Of a DNA stretch of 64,000 nucleotides, positions 17,797 to 27,657 are shown one piece after another. The notes under the pieces are model-generated. The model was given only the letters and a program-made list of their open reading frames with translations, was not told the origin of the DNA and made no database searches. Where the stretch lies: NCBI RefSeq assembly GCF_000716605.1, contig NZ_JNXE01000003.1, forward strand, positions 248,001 through 312,000, given 5' to 3'. A program made the position numbers and the translations under genes. This DNA comes from Streptomyces sp. NRRL F-525 (GTDB taxonomy: Bacteria; Actinomycetota; Actinomycetes; Streptomycetales; Streptomycetaceae). Positions within the stretch are counted from its first letter, which is position 1. Every line of letters begins with the position of its first letter.

Positions 17797-18620
17797 GACT
17801 TGCGTCGGCCCGCGGTGAGCAGATGGCCGCTGGTGCCGATCAGGGTGGGCTCGGACTCGATGTGCCGGGTCGCCGTCAGGACGGCCTCGCGGCGGTCCGG
17901 GTCGTCCAGCCAGTCCTCGATGCCGCCCATCAGCCAGGCGACGCCTTCGAGGCCGTACTGGCCCTCTACGGTGAGCGCCGCGTCCGCGAACTCCTCGGGT
18001 GCTTCGTGCGGTTGGGCGAAGTAGGCGGTCGTGAAGTGGCCGCCGTCCTCGGAGTCGTGGCGGCCCTCCTCCATCTCGCGGTCGATCCGCGTGCGGTGCG
18101 GTTCGGTGAAGTACAGCTCCTGCCTGAGCATGTCGTGCAGCCCCGCGAAACGGTTGATCGTCGCCGCGACCACCAGCCCGCCCGGCCGCACCACCCGCCG
18201 CGCCTCGCTCAACGCCCGTACGCGGTCCGCCCGTTCGGGCAGGTGGTAGAGCGGCCCGAGCAGCAACACCACGTCGTACGAGGCGTCTTGGTCGGGCAGC
18301 GCCCTGGCGTCCCCGGCGCGGGCGGTGACCCCCGGCAGCCGGCCCGCCTGCTCCACGTGCAGCGGTACAGGGTCGACGAGTTCAACCTCGTACCCGTCCC
18401 GCGCGAGCCACTCGGCGTGGACGCCGCTGCCCCCGCCGACGTCCAGCACCTGCGCGGGAGCCGTCGGCAGCAGGCGCCGCAGCACGTCCTGGGTGCGCCA
18501 GAACTCCAGCCGGTCGGAGCCCTGTCTGAGGCGGCCGTCCTCCTTGCCCTGGGCGTAGTAGGCGAGGATCTCCTCGCGCACCCGGACGGCGGGGTCTTGC
18601 GCGCGTGTGGTCTCGGTCAT
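17793..18620 (-). CDS. Class I SAM-dependent methyltransferase
   Basis: 275 aa from the ATG at 18620, which overlaps the stop of the response-regulator gene (ATGA). The Rossmann motif I is VLDVGGGSGVHAEWLARDGY, motif II region EVELVDP, and a post-motif segment DVVLLLGPLYHLPERADR, placing it in the Methyltransf_11/UbiE-like group. The substrate, probably a small molecule, is unknown. It is the last gene of a kinase/regulator/methyltransferase operon. Its stop codon lies in the CTAG of an inserted MITE-like element. Confidence 0.9.
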   Translation of the reverse strand: MTETTRAQDPAVRVREEILAYYAQGKEDGRLRQGSDRLEFWRTQDVLRRLLPTAPAQVLDVGGGSGVHAEWLARDGYEVELVDPVPLHVEQAGRLPGVTARAGDARALPDQDASYDVVLLLGPLYHLPERADRVRALSEARRVVRPGGLVVAATINRFAGLHDMLRQELYFTEPHRTRIDREMEEGRHDSEDGGHFTTAYFAQPHEAPEEFADAALTVEGQYGLEGVAWLMGGIEDWLDDPDRREAVLTATRHIESEPTLIGTSGHLLTAGRRKS

Positions 18621-19324
18621 CGCCCCAGGGTGTGATCCGGCGTGTCCGGCGCGCAACGGGATTCCGGCGTACGGGCCGTCACCAGCCCCGACTCGTAGGC
18701 GAACACGACGAGTTGGGCCCGGTCCCGGGCTCCGAGTTTGGTCATCGCCCGGCTGATGTGGGTCTTCGCCGTGAACGGGCTGATCACCATGTGGGCGGCG
18801 ATCTCCTCGTTGGTGAGACCGCGCGCGGCCAGCGCGGTGACCTCGCGTTCGCGGCGGGTGAGGTGTTCCAGACCCTCCACGGTGGAGCGGTCCGGAGGGC
18901 GGGAGACGAACTCGCCGATGAGGGTCCGGGTGACGGCCGGGGAGAGGAGGGCCTCGCCACCGGCGACGATCCCGATCGCCTGGAGCAGGTCCGCCGGGTC
19001 GGTGTCCTTGAGGAGGAACCCGCTGGCACCCGCGCGCAGCGCCTCGAAGACGTACTCGTCCAGGCCGTAGTTGGTGAGGATGACGACCCGGACCGCGGCG
19101 AGCGACGGGTCCGCGGCGATACGGCGGGTGGCCTCGATGCCCGTCATCACCGGCATCTGTACGTCGATCAGCGCGATGTCGGGGAGCTGCGCGCGGACGA
19201 GGGCCACGCCCTGCTCACCGTCGGCCGCCTCGCCGACCACCTCGATGCCGTCCTCGGCGTCGAGGAGGGCGCGGAAGCCCGCGCGCATCAGCGCCTGGTC
19301 GTCGACGACCGCGACCCGGATCAT
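18617..19324 (-). CDS. NarL/LuxR-type response regulator
   Basis: 235 aa. The receiver domain has acidic pair D8/D9, phospho-acceptor D54 (IALIDVQMP) and the conserved K in FLLKDTDP. The C-terminal LuxR HTH (about 150-210) reads LTRREREVTALAARGLTNEE then AKTHISRAMTKLGARDRAQL. The start overlaps the kinase stop by 4 bp and the stop overlaps the methyltransferase start, so all three are translationally coupled. Target genes are not identifiable; autoregulation is plausible. Confidence 0.93.
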   Translation of the reverse strand: MIRVAVVDDQALMRAGFRALLDAEDGIEVVGEAADGEQGVALVRAQLPDIALIDVQMPVMTGIEATRRIAADPSLAAVRVVILTNYGLDEYVFEALRAGASGFLLKDTDPADLLQAIGIVAGGEALLSPAVTRTLIGEFVSRPPDRSTVEGLEHLTRREREVTALAARGLTNEEIAAHMVISPFTAKTHISRAMTKLGARDRAQLVVFAYESGLVTARTPESRCAPDTPDHTLGR

Positions 19325-20436
19325 CCCGTCTCCCCCAGCGGCAGTTCGGCCCGGACCGAGAAACCGCCCTCCGCGCGCGGGGCCGTGTGCAGCGTGCCGC
19401 CCAACGCCGCGACGCGCTCCCGCATGCCGGTGAGGCCGATGCCCGGCTTCGGCGGACAGTCGGGGTCGGCCGCTCCGTCGTCCTCGACCCGTATCGTCAA
19501 GTCGACGTCGCCGTAGTCGAGTTGGACGTTGATCTTCGCCGGTCCCGCGTGCCGGGCCGCGTTGGTGAGGGCCTCCTGGACGATGCGGTAGACCGCGCGG
19601 TCGACCGTCGCGGCGAGGGGGCGCTCCTCGCCGGTCACCGCGAGTTCGACGGCGAGGCCCGCCGCGCAGGCCCGCTCGACGAGCAGCGCGGGGGTGCCGG
19701 TGGGCTCCTCGGTGGTGCGCAGGATCTCCAGGGTGGCCCGCAGTTCGCGCATCGCCTCGCCGCCCGCCTCCTGGATGGCGAGCAGCGCGGGCGGCACCTC
19801 CTCGCCGCGCTTGCGGGCGAGGTGGACGGCAACTCCCGCCTGGAGCTTGACGATCGAGATGCTGTGGGTGAGGGAGTCGTGCAACTCCCTTGCTATGCGC
19901 AGGCGTTCCTCACCCGCGCGGCGCAACGCGGCCTCCTCGCGGGTGCGTTCGGCCTCCAGGGCACGCTGTTCGGTCTGGCGCAGATACGCCTGCCAGTTGC
20001 GGCCGGCGAGGCCGGTGATCACCGCGCACAGGAACCAGCCGGCCAGCAGCGCGGTCCGCTCGACCACCTGCTGGGTCGTCGGCCCGGTCGCGAAGTACGC
20101 CACCAGGAACACCCCGCCGCCCACGGCCGCAGTACCGCGGTGTCCCGCACGAGCCGCCGTGAGCATGGCCGCGAAGACGGGCAGACCGGCGACGGGCCCC
20201 GGGTGCGCGTGCAGGACGTAGGCCGCCTCCGCCGCCGCGGTCACCGCGAGGACCGCTCGCGGAGCCGTCTGGAAGAACGCCAGGGCCGCCGACGCCACGG
20301 CCATCAGCACATAGTCGAGGGCGGTCGTGTCCGAGTCGAAGGCCGCGACGACCACGACGAGGGCACCGATCACGACCGCGAGGGACGCGTCGGCGAGACG
20401 CCTGCGTGGGGTCACATCGACCGGGAACCCGCTCAT
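19321..20436 (-). CDS. Sensor histidine kinase (HisKA_3 type)
   Basis: 371 aa. The N-terminal half holds several hydrophobic segments, about five to six transmembrane helices (from about 12 to 160). The dimerisation and phospho-acceptor region has ARELHDSLTHSISIVKLQAG, the HisKA_3 H-box. The ATPase domain has the N-box NAARHAGPAKINV and a DDGAADPDC...GIGLTGMRERV segment. This is the NarX/DesK-like class that pairs with NarL/LuxR regulators, here the overlapping gene. The lack of a large external loop suggests an intramembrane-type sensor. Confidence 0.92.
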   Translation of the reverse strand: MSGFPVDVTPRRRLADASLAVVIGALVVVVAAFDSDTTALDYVLMAVASAALAFFQTAPRAVLAVTAAAEAAYVLHAHPGPVAGLPVFAAMLTAARAGHRGTAAVGGGVFLVAYFATGPTTQQVVERTALLAGWFLCAVITGLAGRNWQAYLRQTEQRALEAERTREEAALRRAGEERLRIARELHDSLTHSISIVKLQAGVAVHLARKRGEEVPPALLAIQEAGGEAMRELRATLEILRTTEEPTGTPALLVERACAAGLAVELAVTGEERPLAATVDRAVYRIVQEALTNAARHAGPAKINVQLDYGDVDLTIRVEDDGAADPDCPPKPGIGLTGMRERVAALGGTLHTAPRAEGGFSVRAELPLGETG

Positions 20437-20601
20437 GTCGGCACACTAGACCGCCGCGCCGACACGGGCGTCAGCCCTGTGGACAACTCCCGCACTACTC
20501 CCCCCGTAGTACTCCGCGCCGCCCCGGCCCTCCCCGTCGTAGCCCCAACTGCCTTCGCCCGTACGACGACCCGGACCACCCCGGCCGCGCACGCTGCTGC
20601 C

Positions 20602-21597
20602 ATGTCCACACCCTTCCGGCACACCCGGCCCCCGTCGCCCAAGTCCGCCACCGGCCGCACCGCCGAGGTCTTCGAGCAGATCGCCGTCGACTTCGGCATC
20701 GAACGGCCCCCGACCTTCGTGGTCCTGTCCTCCGCGCCCGAACTCCTCGCGCCCGTCTGGGCGTTGATGCGGGAGTCGCTGATCGCGGGCTCCGGCAGCC
20801 GTACCGGCAAGGAGCTGGCCGCGCTCGGTGTCTCGCTCGCCAACAAGTGCCCGTTCTGCGCGGACGCGCACACCGTGCTGCTGCACGCCACCGGCGACCA
20901 CGCCCTCGCCGAACACCTGGCCCGGGGCGGCACCCCGGAGAACGAGGTCCACGCGCGCGTGCTCGACTGGGGCCGCCGGACACGCGTCCCGGGCGCGGCC
21001 CTGACGCCGTACCCGTTCCCGCGTGAACAGGCGCCCGCCTACCTGGGCACCGCCCTCGCCTTCCACTTCATCAACCGCGTCGTGTCGGCCCTGCTGACCG
21101 AACAGCTCCTCCCGGGCAACGCCCAGCGCTTCCGGGCGGTACGCAGCCTCGCGGGCCGCGCCGTCTCCCGCACCGTGCGCCGGACCGCCGTACCAGGGGC
21201 GGCGCTCCCCCTGCTCGACGCCCCGGGACCCGGCCCGGACTGGGCGGCCGGAACCCCCGTGGGCCCGGCCTACGACGCGCTGCGTACGGCCGCGCACGTG
21301 GGCGCCGAGCTGCTCGACGCCGACGACCGGACGCTCGTACGGGAGACGCTGTGGGCCTGGGACGGTTCGCATCCGCCGGTCGTGCTGCGCGGCTTCCCGA
21401 ACCGGCGGGAGCGGCCCGCGGCGCGCCTCGCGGTGCTGGCCGCGCTCGCGCCGTACCGGATCACGGAGGAGGATGTGGCCGCCTGGCGCGGGGCGCGGCA
21501 CACCGACGCGAGTCTGGTGCGGCTCATCGCCTACGGGGCGTTCGCGGCCGTCGAACGGATCGAGACGACGATGCGGGTGGCCGCGACTCGACCGTAG
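20602..21597 (+). CDS. AhpD-like/carboxymuconolactone decarboxylase-fold protein, long form
   Basis: 331 aa, nearly twice the usual AhpD or CMD monomer. The alkylhydroperoxidase signature NKCPFCADAH has redox Cys C83 and C86 with H90, as in AhpD peroxidases. The C-terminal half (about 190-331) is helical and may be a degenerate second CMD-like repeat without the Cys pair. It lies divergent from the kinase operon across a 165-bp gap. A peroxide- or thiol-related role is inferred from the motif. Confidence 0.82.
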   Translation: MSTPFRHTRPPSPKSATGRTAEVFEQIAVDFGIERPPTFVVLSSAPELLAPVWALMRESLIAGSGSRTGKELAALGVSLANKCPFCADAHTVLLHATGDHALAEHLARGGTPENEVHARVLDWGRRTRVPGAALTPYPFPREQAPAYLGTALAFHFINRVVSALLTEQLLPGNAQRFRAVRSLAGRAVSRTVRRTAVPGAALPLLDAPGPGPDWAAGTPVGPAYDALRTAAHVGAELLDADDRTLVRETLWAWDGSHPPVVLRGFPNRRERPAARLAVLAALAPYRITEEDVAAWRGARHTDASLVRLIAYGAFAAVERIETTMRVAATRP

Positions 21598-21628
21598 GGA
21601 GTGGACATAAGGGGACACACAGCCCGTC

Positions 21629-21645
21629 GACAGTGAGGCACTGTC
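21629..21645. promoter_or_regulatory. Short perfect inverted repeat after the AhpD-like gene
   Basis: GACAGTG (21629-21635) and CACTGTC (21639-21645) flank a 3-bp loop, 32 bp past the AhpD-like stop and 117 bp before the next gene. It could be a weak terminator hairpin or an operator for the downstream secreted-protein gene. Confidence 0.35.
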
Positions 21646-21762
21646 ACCGCACAGGCACGGAGCGAGTTCATACTTCCGCCTCACAGGCAGTCATGTGACA
21701 CTGGCCGTCCCCGTCCGCAGTGCGGACCCGCTCCGCACCTGATCCCCCACGAGAAGTGCGAC

Positions 21763-22434
21763 TTGCGTTCTCTTCCTCTGCCGCTCGCTCTCACCGCGCG
21801 TCTGTCGCCGGTCGTCGTGCTCGCCGCGATGGGCTGGGCCCTGACGTCCGGTCCGTTCGCCGCGACGACGACCGCCGACCACAAGTCGACGCCCGAGTCC
21901 GGCGCCTCGCCCGAGGCCTCGGCCCCGTCGGCGACGACCGCGGCCAAGGCGTACTCCACCTCTCCCGCCCCGTGCGGAAGTGTGGCGGTGGCGACGATCA
22001 AGTCGCTGGTGCCGGGCGCGAAGACGGCCGGCAAGGAGATCCCGTCGACGGACACGAAGGTGCGCCGCACCTGCTCGTGGAACGCGCTCAAGGGGTACGA
22101 CTACCGCTGGCTCGACGTGTCGTACGAGATCACGGAATCGGACGCGGCGGCACAGAAGTCGTACACCGAGACGACTACGGAGAAGAGCGGCGGCGGCGCG
22201 GTTCCCGGACTCGGCGACCAGGCCTACTCCATCGTGAACCTCACCACGGAGGACAAGCAGCAGACGCGTGAGGGCACGGTCGTCGTCCGCGCGGGCAACG
22301 CGCTGGTGACCATCACGTACAACGGCAGCGACTTCGAGAACAAGAAGGCGCCGAGTACGGACGTCATCAACAAGGGTGCGATCAAGGCCGCCAAGGAGGC
22401 GGTGACCGCGCTGGAGGGCGGCAGGGCCAGCTAG
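21763..22434 (+). CDS. Secreted DUF3558-like protein
   Basis: 223 aa from a TTG start, with GAGAAG 6 nt upstream. An N-terminal hydrophobic segment (about 5-30) followed by a Ser/Thr/Ala-rich spacer suggests an exported or anchored protein; I see no clear lipobox Cys. The core begins PCGSVAVATIKSLVPGAK and has a second Cys in RRTCSWNAL, a pattern of actinobacterial DUF3558-like proteins with one disulfide. Function unknown. The gene is convergent with the NCS1 permease gene, with only 26 bp between stops. Confidence 0.75.
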   Translation: MRSLPLPLALTARLSPVVVLAAMGWALTSGPFAATTTADHKSTPESGASPEASAPSATTAAKAYSTSPAPCGSVAVATIKSLVPGAKTAGKEIPSTDTKVRRTCSWNALKGYDYRWLDVSYEITESDAAAQKSYTETTTEKSGGGAVPGLGDQAYSIVNLTTEDKQQTREGTVVVRAGNALVTITYNGSDFENKKAPSTDVINKGAIKAAKEAVTALEGGRAS

Positions 22435-22460
22435 CCCCGCCACCCTCCCGTCGGCATTTC

Positions 22461-23993
<1,533 letters not shown>

Positions 23994-24071
23994 GGGCAGG
24001 CCAATCGGATGAGGTGGGACGGGAGAGGCCGTGCGGGCGAGCCGGGGGGTGCGCGTGGGGAGCGCCCTTGA

Positions 24072-24099
24072 CCCCCTTCCCGGGACGGCGGGAAGGGGG
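24072..24099 (-). terminator. Strong hairpin between LLM oxidoreductase and permease genes
   Basis: CCCCCTTCCCG (24072-24082) pairs perfectly with CGGGAAGGGGG (24089-24099), an 11-bp stem with a 6-nt loop, 21 bp after the LLM gene stop. No U-tract follows on the transcribed strand, as is usual for Streptomyces. It may terminate or attenuate read-through into the permease gene. Confidence 0.6.
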
Positions 24100-24119
24100 A
24101 GACCAACGGGGTGTGCAGG

Positions 24120-25139
24120 CTAGGCGTTGACCGCCGGGATGACCTTCGCCCCGTACGCGTCGATCGTCGCTTCCTGCGCGTCGTGCATGTCGTAGACCGC
24201 GAATTGGTCGACGCCCAACTCCTTGAGGGCGTTGAGCTTTTCGATCTGCTTCTCGGCCGATCCGATGATGCAGAACCGGTCGACGATCTCGTCGGGCACG
24301 AAGGCCGTGTCGGGGTTGTCGGAGCGACCGTGGTGCGAATAGTCGTACCCCTCACGGGCCTTGATGTAGTCCGTGAGTTCCTCGGGTACGGCGGCGGAGT
24401 GCGCGCCGTACTTGGAGACGAGGTCGGCGACGTGGTTGCCGACCATGCCGCCGAACCAGCGGCACTGGTCGCGGGCGTGGGCGAGCGCCTCGGGCGAGTC
24501 GTCCTCGGTGACGTAAGCCGGGGCGGCGACGCAGATCTTGACCTCGGAGGGGTCACGGCCGGCGGCGACGGCCGCGTCCTTGACCGCCTTCACCATGTAC
24601 TCAGTGAGGTAGAGGTCCGAGAGCTGGAGGATGAAGCCGTCGGCCTCCTCGCCGGTCATCTTCAGCGCCTTGGGGCCGTACGCGGCCATCCAGACCGGGA
24701 GTTGGGCGTCCTCCTTGGCCCAGGGGAACTTGATGACCGTGCCGCCGAGGTCAGCCTCCTGGCCGGAGCCGAGCGCCCTGATGACCTTCATGGCCTCGCT
24801 GATCCGGGCCAGGGTGTTGGGAGTTCGGCCCGCCACCCGCATCGCGGAGTCGCCGCGGCCGATGCCGCAGACCGTGCGGTTGCCGAACATGTCGTTCAGG
24901 GTGGCGAAGGTGGAGGCGGTGACCTCCCAGGTGCGGGTGCCCGGGTTGGTGACCATCGGGCCGACCGTCAACTTCGTGGTGTTGGCCAGGATCTGACTGT
25001 AGATCACGAACGGCTCCTGCCACAGCACGGCGGAGTCGAAGGTCCAGCCGTACGTGAAGCCGTTGCGCTCGGCGCGCTTCATCAGGCTGATGACCCGCGA
25101 GGCCGGCGGGTCGGTCTGCAGGACGAGTCCGAAGTCCAT
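24120..25139 (-). CDS. F420-type LLM-class oxidoreductase in the pyrimidine locus
   Basis: 339 aa; the ATG at 25139 has AGGAG 8 nt upstream and lies 11 bp after the dihydropyrimidinase stop, so the two are co-transcribed. The sequence is a luciferase-like TIM barrel of the Mer/methylene-H4MPT reductase-related group: FGLVLQTDPPASRVISLMK at the start, VGPMVTNPGTRTWEVTAS, GIGRGDSA near 93-100, and PVWMAAYGPKALKMTGEEAD. It resembles the TIGR03842 type. The LLM class also holds the pyrimidine oxygenase RutA. Here it sits where a dihydropyrimidine dehydrogenase would be expected, so pyrimidine reduction is an inferred, untested role. Confidence 0.85.
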   Translation of the reverse strand: MDFGLVLQTDPPASRVISLMKRAERNGFTYGWTFDSAVLWQEPFVIYSQILANTTKLTVGPMVTNPGTRTWEVTASTFATLNDMFGNRTVCGIGRGDSAMRVAGRTPNTLARISEAMKVIRALGSGQEADLGGTVIKFPWAKEDAQLPVWMAAYGPKALKMTGEEADGFILQLSDLYLTEYMVKAVKDAAVAAGRDPSEVKICVAAPAYVTEDDSPEALAHARDQCRWFGGMVGNHVADLVSKYGAHSAAVPEELTDYIKAREGYDYSHHGRSDNPDTAFVPDEIVDRFCIIGSAEKQIEKLNALKELGVDQFAVYDMHDAQEATIDAYGAKVIPAVNA

Positions 25140-25150
25140 GTGCGCCACTC

Positions 25151-26554
25151 CTAGTTGAGGTACTGACTGGTGGAGCGCGGGGTGTACACGCCGTGGCCCG
25201 CGTGCCCGGTGTACTCCCGCTCGGTGATGACGAGTTCGCCGCGCGAGAGGACGGTCTCGACGCGGCCGGTGAGGCGCTTGCCCTCGTACGCCGAGTAGTC
25301 GACGTTCATGTGGTGCGTCTCGGCGGAGACGATCTGCTCGGCGTTCGGGTCGTAGATGACGACGTCGGCGTCGGCGCCCGGGGCGATGGTGCCCTTCTTC
25401 GGGTAGAGGCCGAACATCCGCGCCGGGGAGGCGCAGGCGATCTCGATCCAGCGGCGGCGGCTGATGTGGCCGTCGACGACGCCCTGGTGGAGCAGGTCCA
25501 TGCGGTTCTCGACGCCCGGCATGCCGTTGGGGATCTTCGAGAAGTCCCCGCGTCCCAGCTCCTTCTGGCCCACGAAGCAGAAGGGGCAGTGGTCGGTGGA
25601 GACCACCTGGAGGTCGTTGGTGCGCAGGCCCTGCCAGAGCTTGGCCTGGTGCTCCTTGGGGCGAAGTGGCGTGCTGCACACGTACTTCGCGCCCTCGAAG
25701 TCGGGCTCGGCGAGGTTGTCCGTCGACAGGAACAGGTACTGCGGACAGGTCTCGCCGAAGACGGGGAGGCCCTCGTCGCGCGCCTTGGCCAGCTCGGCGA
25801 CGGCCTCCATCGCGGAGACGTGGACGACGTAGAGCGGGGCGCCGGCGACCTGTGCGAGCTTGATCGCGCGGTGGGTGGCCTCGGCCTCGAGGAGGGCCTT
25901 GCGGACCTCGCCGTGGTAGCGGGGGTCCCGCTCGCCGCGGGCCAGCGCCTGCTCGACGAGGACGTCGATCGCGATGCCGTTCTCGGCGTGCATCATGATC
26001 AACCCGCCGTTGTCGGCGGCGCGTTGCATGGCGCGGAGGATCTGGCCGTCGTCGCTGTAGAAGACGCCCGGGTAGGCCATGAACTGCTTGAAGGAGGTGA
26101 CGCCCTCCTGCACCAGCAGGTCCATCTCCTTGAGGGTGTCCTCGTTGACGTCGGAGACGATCATGTGGAAGCCGTAGTCGATGGCGCAGTTGCCCTCGGC
26201 CTTGGCGTGCCAGGCGTCGAGGCCCTCGCGGAGGGCTCCGCCGACGCTCTGGATCGCGAAGTCGACGATGGTCGTCGTACCGCCCCAGGCGGCGGCCCTT
26301 GTGCCGGTCTCGAAGGTGTCGGCCGCCTTCGTTCCGCCGAACGGCATCTCCATGTGGGTGTGGGCGTCGACTCCGCCCGGGATGACGTACTTCCCGGTGG
26401 CGTCGATGACCCTTTCGGCGGTCCAGCCCTCGGCGACGGTCGTGCCGGAGGTGGCGAGGGCGGCGATTCGGCCGTCCTCGATCAGGACGTCGGCGTGGAG
26501 TTCGTCGGACGCGGTGATTACTAGGCCGCCGCGGATTACGGTACGGGTGCTCAT
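25151..26554 (-). CDS. hydA: Dihydropyrimidinase (D-hydantoinase)
   Basis: 467 aa, the usual length. The binuclear zinc site is seen as DAHTHMEMPFGG (H65, H67), the carboxylated Lys in SFKQFMAYPG (K156), LYVVHVS, and STDHCPFCF with the catalytic Asp region. The enzyme opens the ring of dihydrouracil or dihydrothymine, or of 5-substituted hydantoins, to N-carbamoyl amino acids. The following enzyme, beta-ureidopropionase, is encoded on both sides of the PucR/aminotransferase genes. A repeat hairpin in the 100-bp gap upstream may separate it from the first beta-ureidopropionase gene. Confidence 0.94.
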   Translation of the reverse strand: MSTRTVIRGGLVITASDELHADVLIEDGRIAALATSGTTVAEGWTAERVIDATGKYVIPGGVDAHTHMEMPFGGTKAADTFETGTRAAAWGGTTTIVDFAIQSVGGALREGLDAWHAKAEGNCAIDYGFHMIVSDVNEDTLKEMDLLVQEGVTSFKQFMAYPGVFYSDDGQILRAMQRAADNGGLIMMHAENGIAIDVLVEQALARGERDPRYHGEVRKALLEAEATHRAIKLAQVAGAPLYVVHVSAMEAVAELAKARDEGLPVFGETCPQYLFLSTDNLAEPDFEGAKYVCSTPLRPKEHQAKLWQGLRTNDLQVVSTDHCPFCFVGQKELGRGDFSKIPNGMPGVENRMDLLHQGVVDGHISRRRWIEIACASPARMFGLYPKKGTIAPGADADVVIYDPNAEQIVSAETHHMNVDYSAYEGKRLTGRVETVLSRGELVITEREYTGHAGHGVYTPRSTSQYLN

Positions 26555-26591
26555 CGATTGACTCCGCTGGGTTGTGGTCTGGTGCGGGTCT

Positions 26592-26642
26592 GTGGGGGCT
26601 GGTCGCGCAGTTCCCCGCGCCCCTAAAAGACGGGGGCGCGGG
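26592..26642 (-). repeat. Dispersed 3'-end repeat, copy A, with 10-bp hairpin
   Basis: On the minus strand this reads a hairpin (CCCGCGCCCC / GGGGCGCGGG, 26614-26623 with 26633-26642, 9-nt loop) followed by the repeat core GGGGAACTGCGCGACCAGCC. It starts 12 bp after the stop of the beta-ureidopropionase gene at 26655. Probable terminator or mRNA 3' end. Confidence 0.75.
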
Positions 26643-26654
26643 AGTGCTGCGTGT

Positions 26655-27497
26655 TTACGGGGCGGTCAGGGGGCCGTACGCGTCCGGGCGGCGGTCGCGG
26701 TAGAACTGCCAGCGGTCGCGGACCTCGCGGAGTTTCGCCAAGTCCAGGTCGCGGACGACCAGTTCGGGCTCCTTGTCGCTGGCTACCTCGCCGACGAACT
26801 GGGCCTCCGGGTCGACGAAGTAGGTCGTGCCGTAGAAGTCGTTGTCGCCCAACTCCTCTACGCCGACACGGTTGATGGCACCGACGAAGTACTCGTTGGC
26901 GGCAGCGGCGGCCGGCTGCTCCAGCTGCCACAGGTAGGCCGACAGGCCGCGCGAGGTGGCCGACGGGTTGAAGACGATCTCCGCGCCCGCGAGGCCCAGT
27001 GCGCGCCAGCCCTCCGGGAAGTGGCGGTCGTAGCAGATGTAGACGCCGATCTTGCCGACCTTGGTGTCGAAGATGGGCCAGCCGCTGTTGCCCGGGCGGA
27101 AGTAGAACTTCTCCCAGAATCCGGGGACTTGGGGGATGTGGTGCTTGCGGTACTTGCCCAGGTAGGAGCCGTCCGCGTCGATCACGGCGGCCGTGTTGTA
27201 GAGGACGCCGGGCTGCTCCTCCTCGTACATCGGCAGGACCAGGACGATGCCGTGCTCCTTGGCGAGCGCCTGGAAGCGCTTGACGATCGGGCCGTCCGGG
27301 ATCGCCTCGGCGTACTCGTAGAACGCCTTGTCCTGGACCTGGCAGAAGTACGGTCCGTAGAACAGCTCCTGGAAGCACAGGACTTGAGCACCCTGTGCGG
27401 CCGCGTCGCGGACCGCCTGCTCGTGGACCTGGATCATGGACTCCTTGTCGCCCGTCCAGGCTGTCTGGAAGAGAGCGGCACGAATCACTGTGCTCAT
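26655..27497 (-). CDS. Beta-ureidopropionase-type carbon-nitrogen hydrolase, paralogue 1
   Basis: 280 aa, one nitrilase-superfamily domain. The catalytic triad is E44 (CFQELFYGPYFC), K118 (GKYRKHHIP) and C155 (YICYDRHFPE). NPSATSRGLSAYLWQLEQPA is characteristic of the N-carbamoyl-beta-alanine amidohydrolase branch. It should convert N-carbamoyl-beta-alanine or its methyl analogue to the amino acid, CO2 and NH3. Upstream, toward PucR, lies an array of repeated short motifs. A close paralogue is at 30532-31374. Confidence 0.9.
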   Translation of the reverse strand: MSTVIRAALFQTAWTGDKESMIQVHEQAVRDAAAQGAQVLCFQELFYGPYFCQVQDKAFYEYAEAIPDGPIVKRFQALAKEHGIVLVLPMYEEEQPGVLYNTAAVIDADGSYLGKYRKHHIPQVPGFWEKFYFRPGNSGWPIFDTKVGKIGVYICYDRHFPEGWRALGLAGAEIVFNPSATSRGLSAYLWQLEQPAAAAANEYFVGAINRVGVEELGDNDFYGTTYFVDPEAQFVGEVASDKEPELVVRDLDLAKLREVRDRWQFYRDRRPDAYGPLTAP

Positions 27498-27559
27498 CGG
27501 GACCTCCGGTCGCTAGGTGTGTGAGGAGCCTAGGAAGCCGGGTAGTCCGGTTTGAGGTG

Positions 27560-27657
27560 CACGGTGTCACGTCTGCGGGCTCGCGGCGTTCCACGGTGTC
27601 ACCCTGTCGTGGGCGCATGTTTCACCGCCGTTTTCCCAGGTAGTCCCATGTTTCACC
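27560..27657. promoter_or_regulatory. Array of repeated motifs between pucR and the beta-ureidopropionase gene
   Basis: CACGGTGTCAC occurs twice (27560-27570 and 27592-27602, 32 bp apart), then TGTTTCACC twice (27618-27626 and 27649-27657, 31 bp apart). The two motifs share a G(T)TTCAC-like core. They fill the 155-bp region upstream of the nitrilase gene and just downstream of the PucR gene. TGTTTCACCC recurs at 31497-31506, upstream of the other beta-ureidopropionase gene. Probable PucR-family operator array; inference. Confidence 0.5.

Noticed and set aside
20437..20601. Possible small gene in the divergent kinase/AhpD gap
   Set aside because: Only short frames without ribosome-binding sites; treated as promoter DNA.
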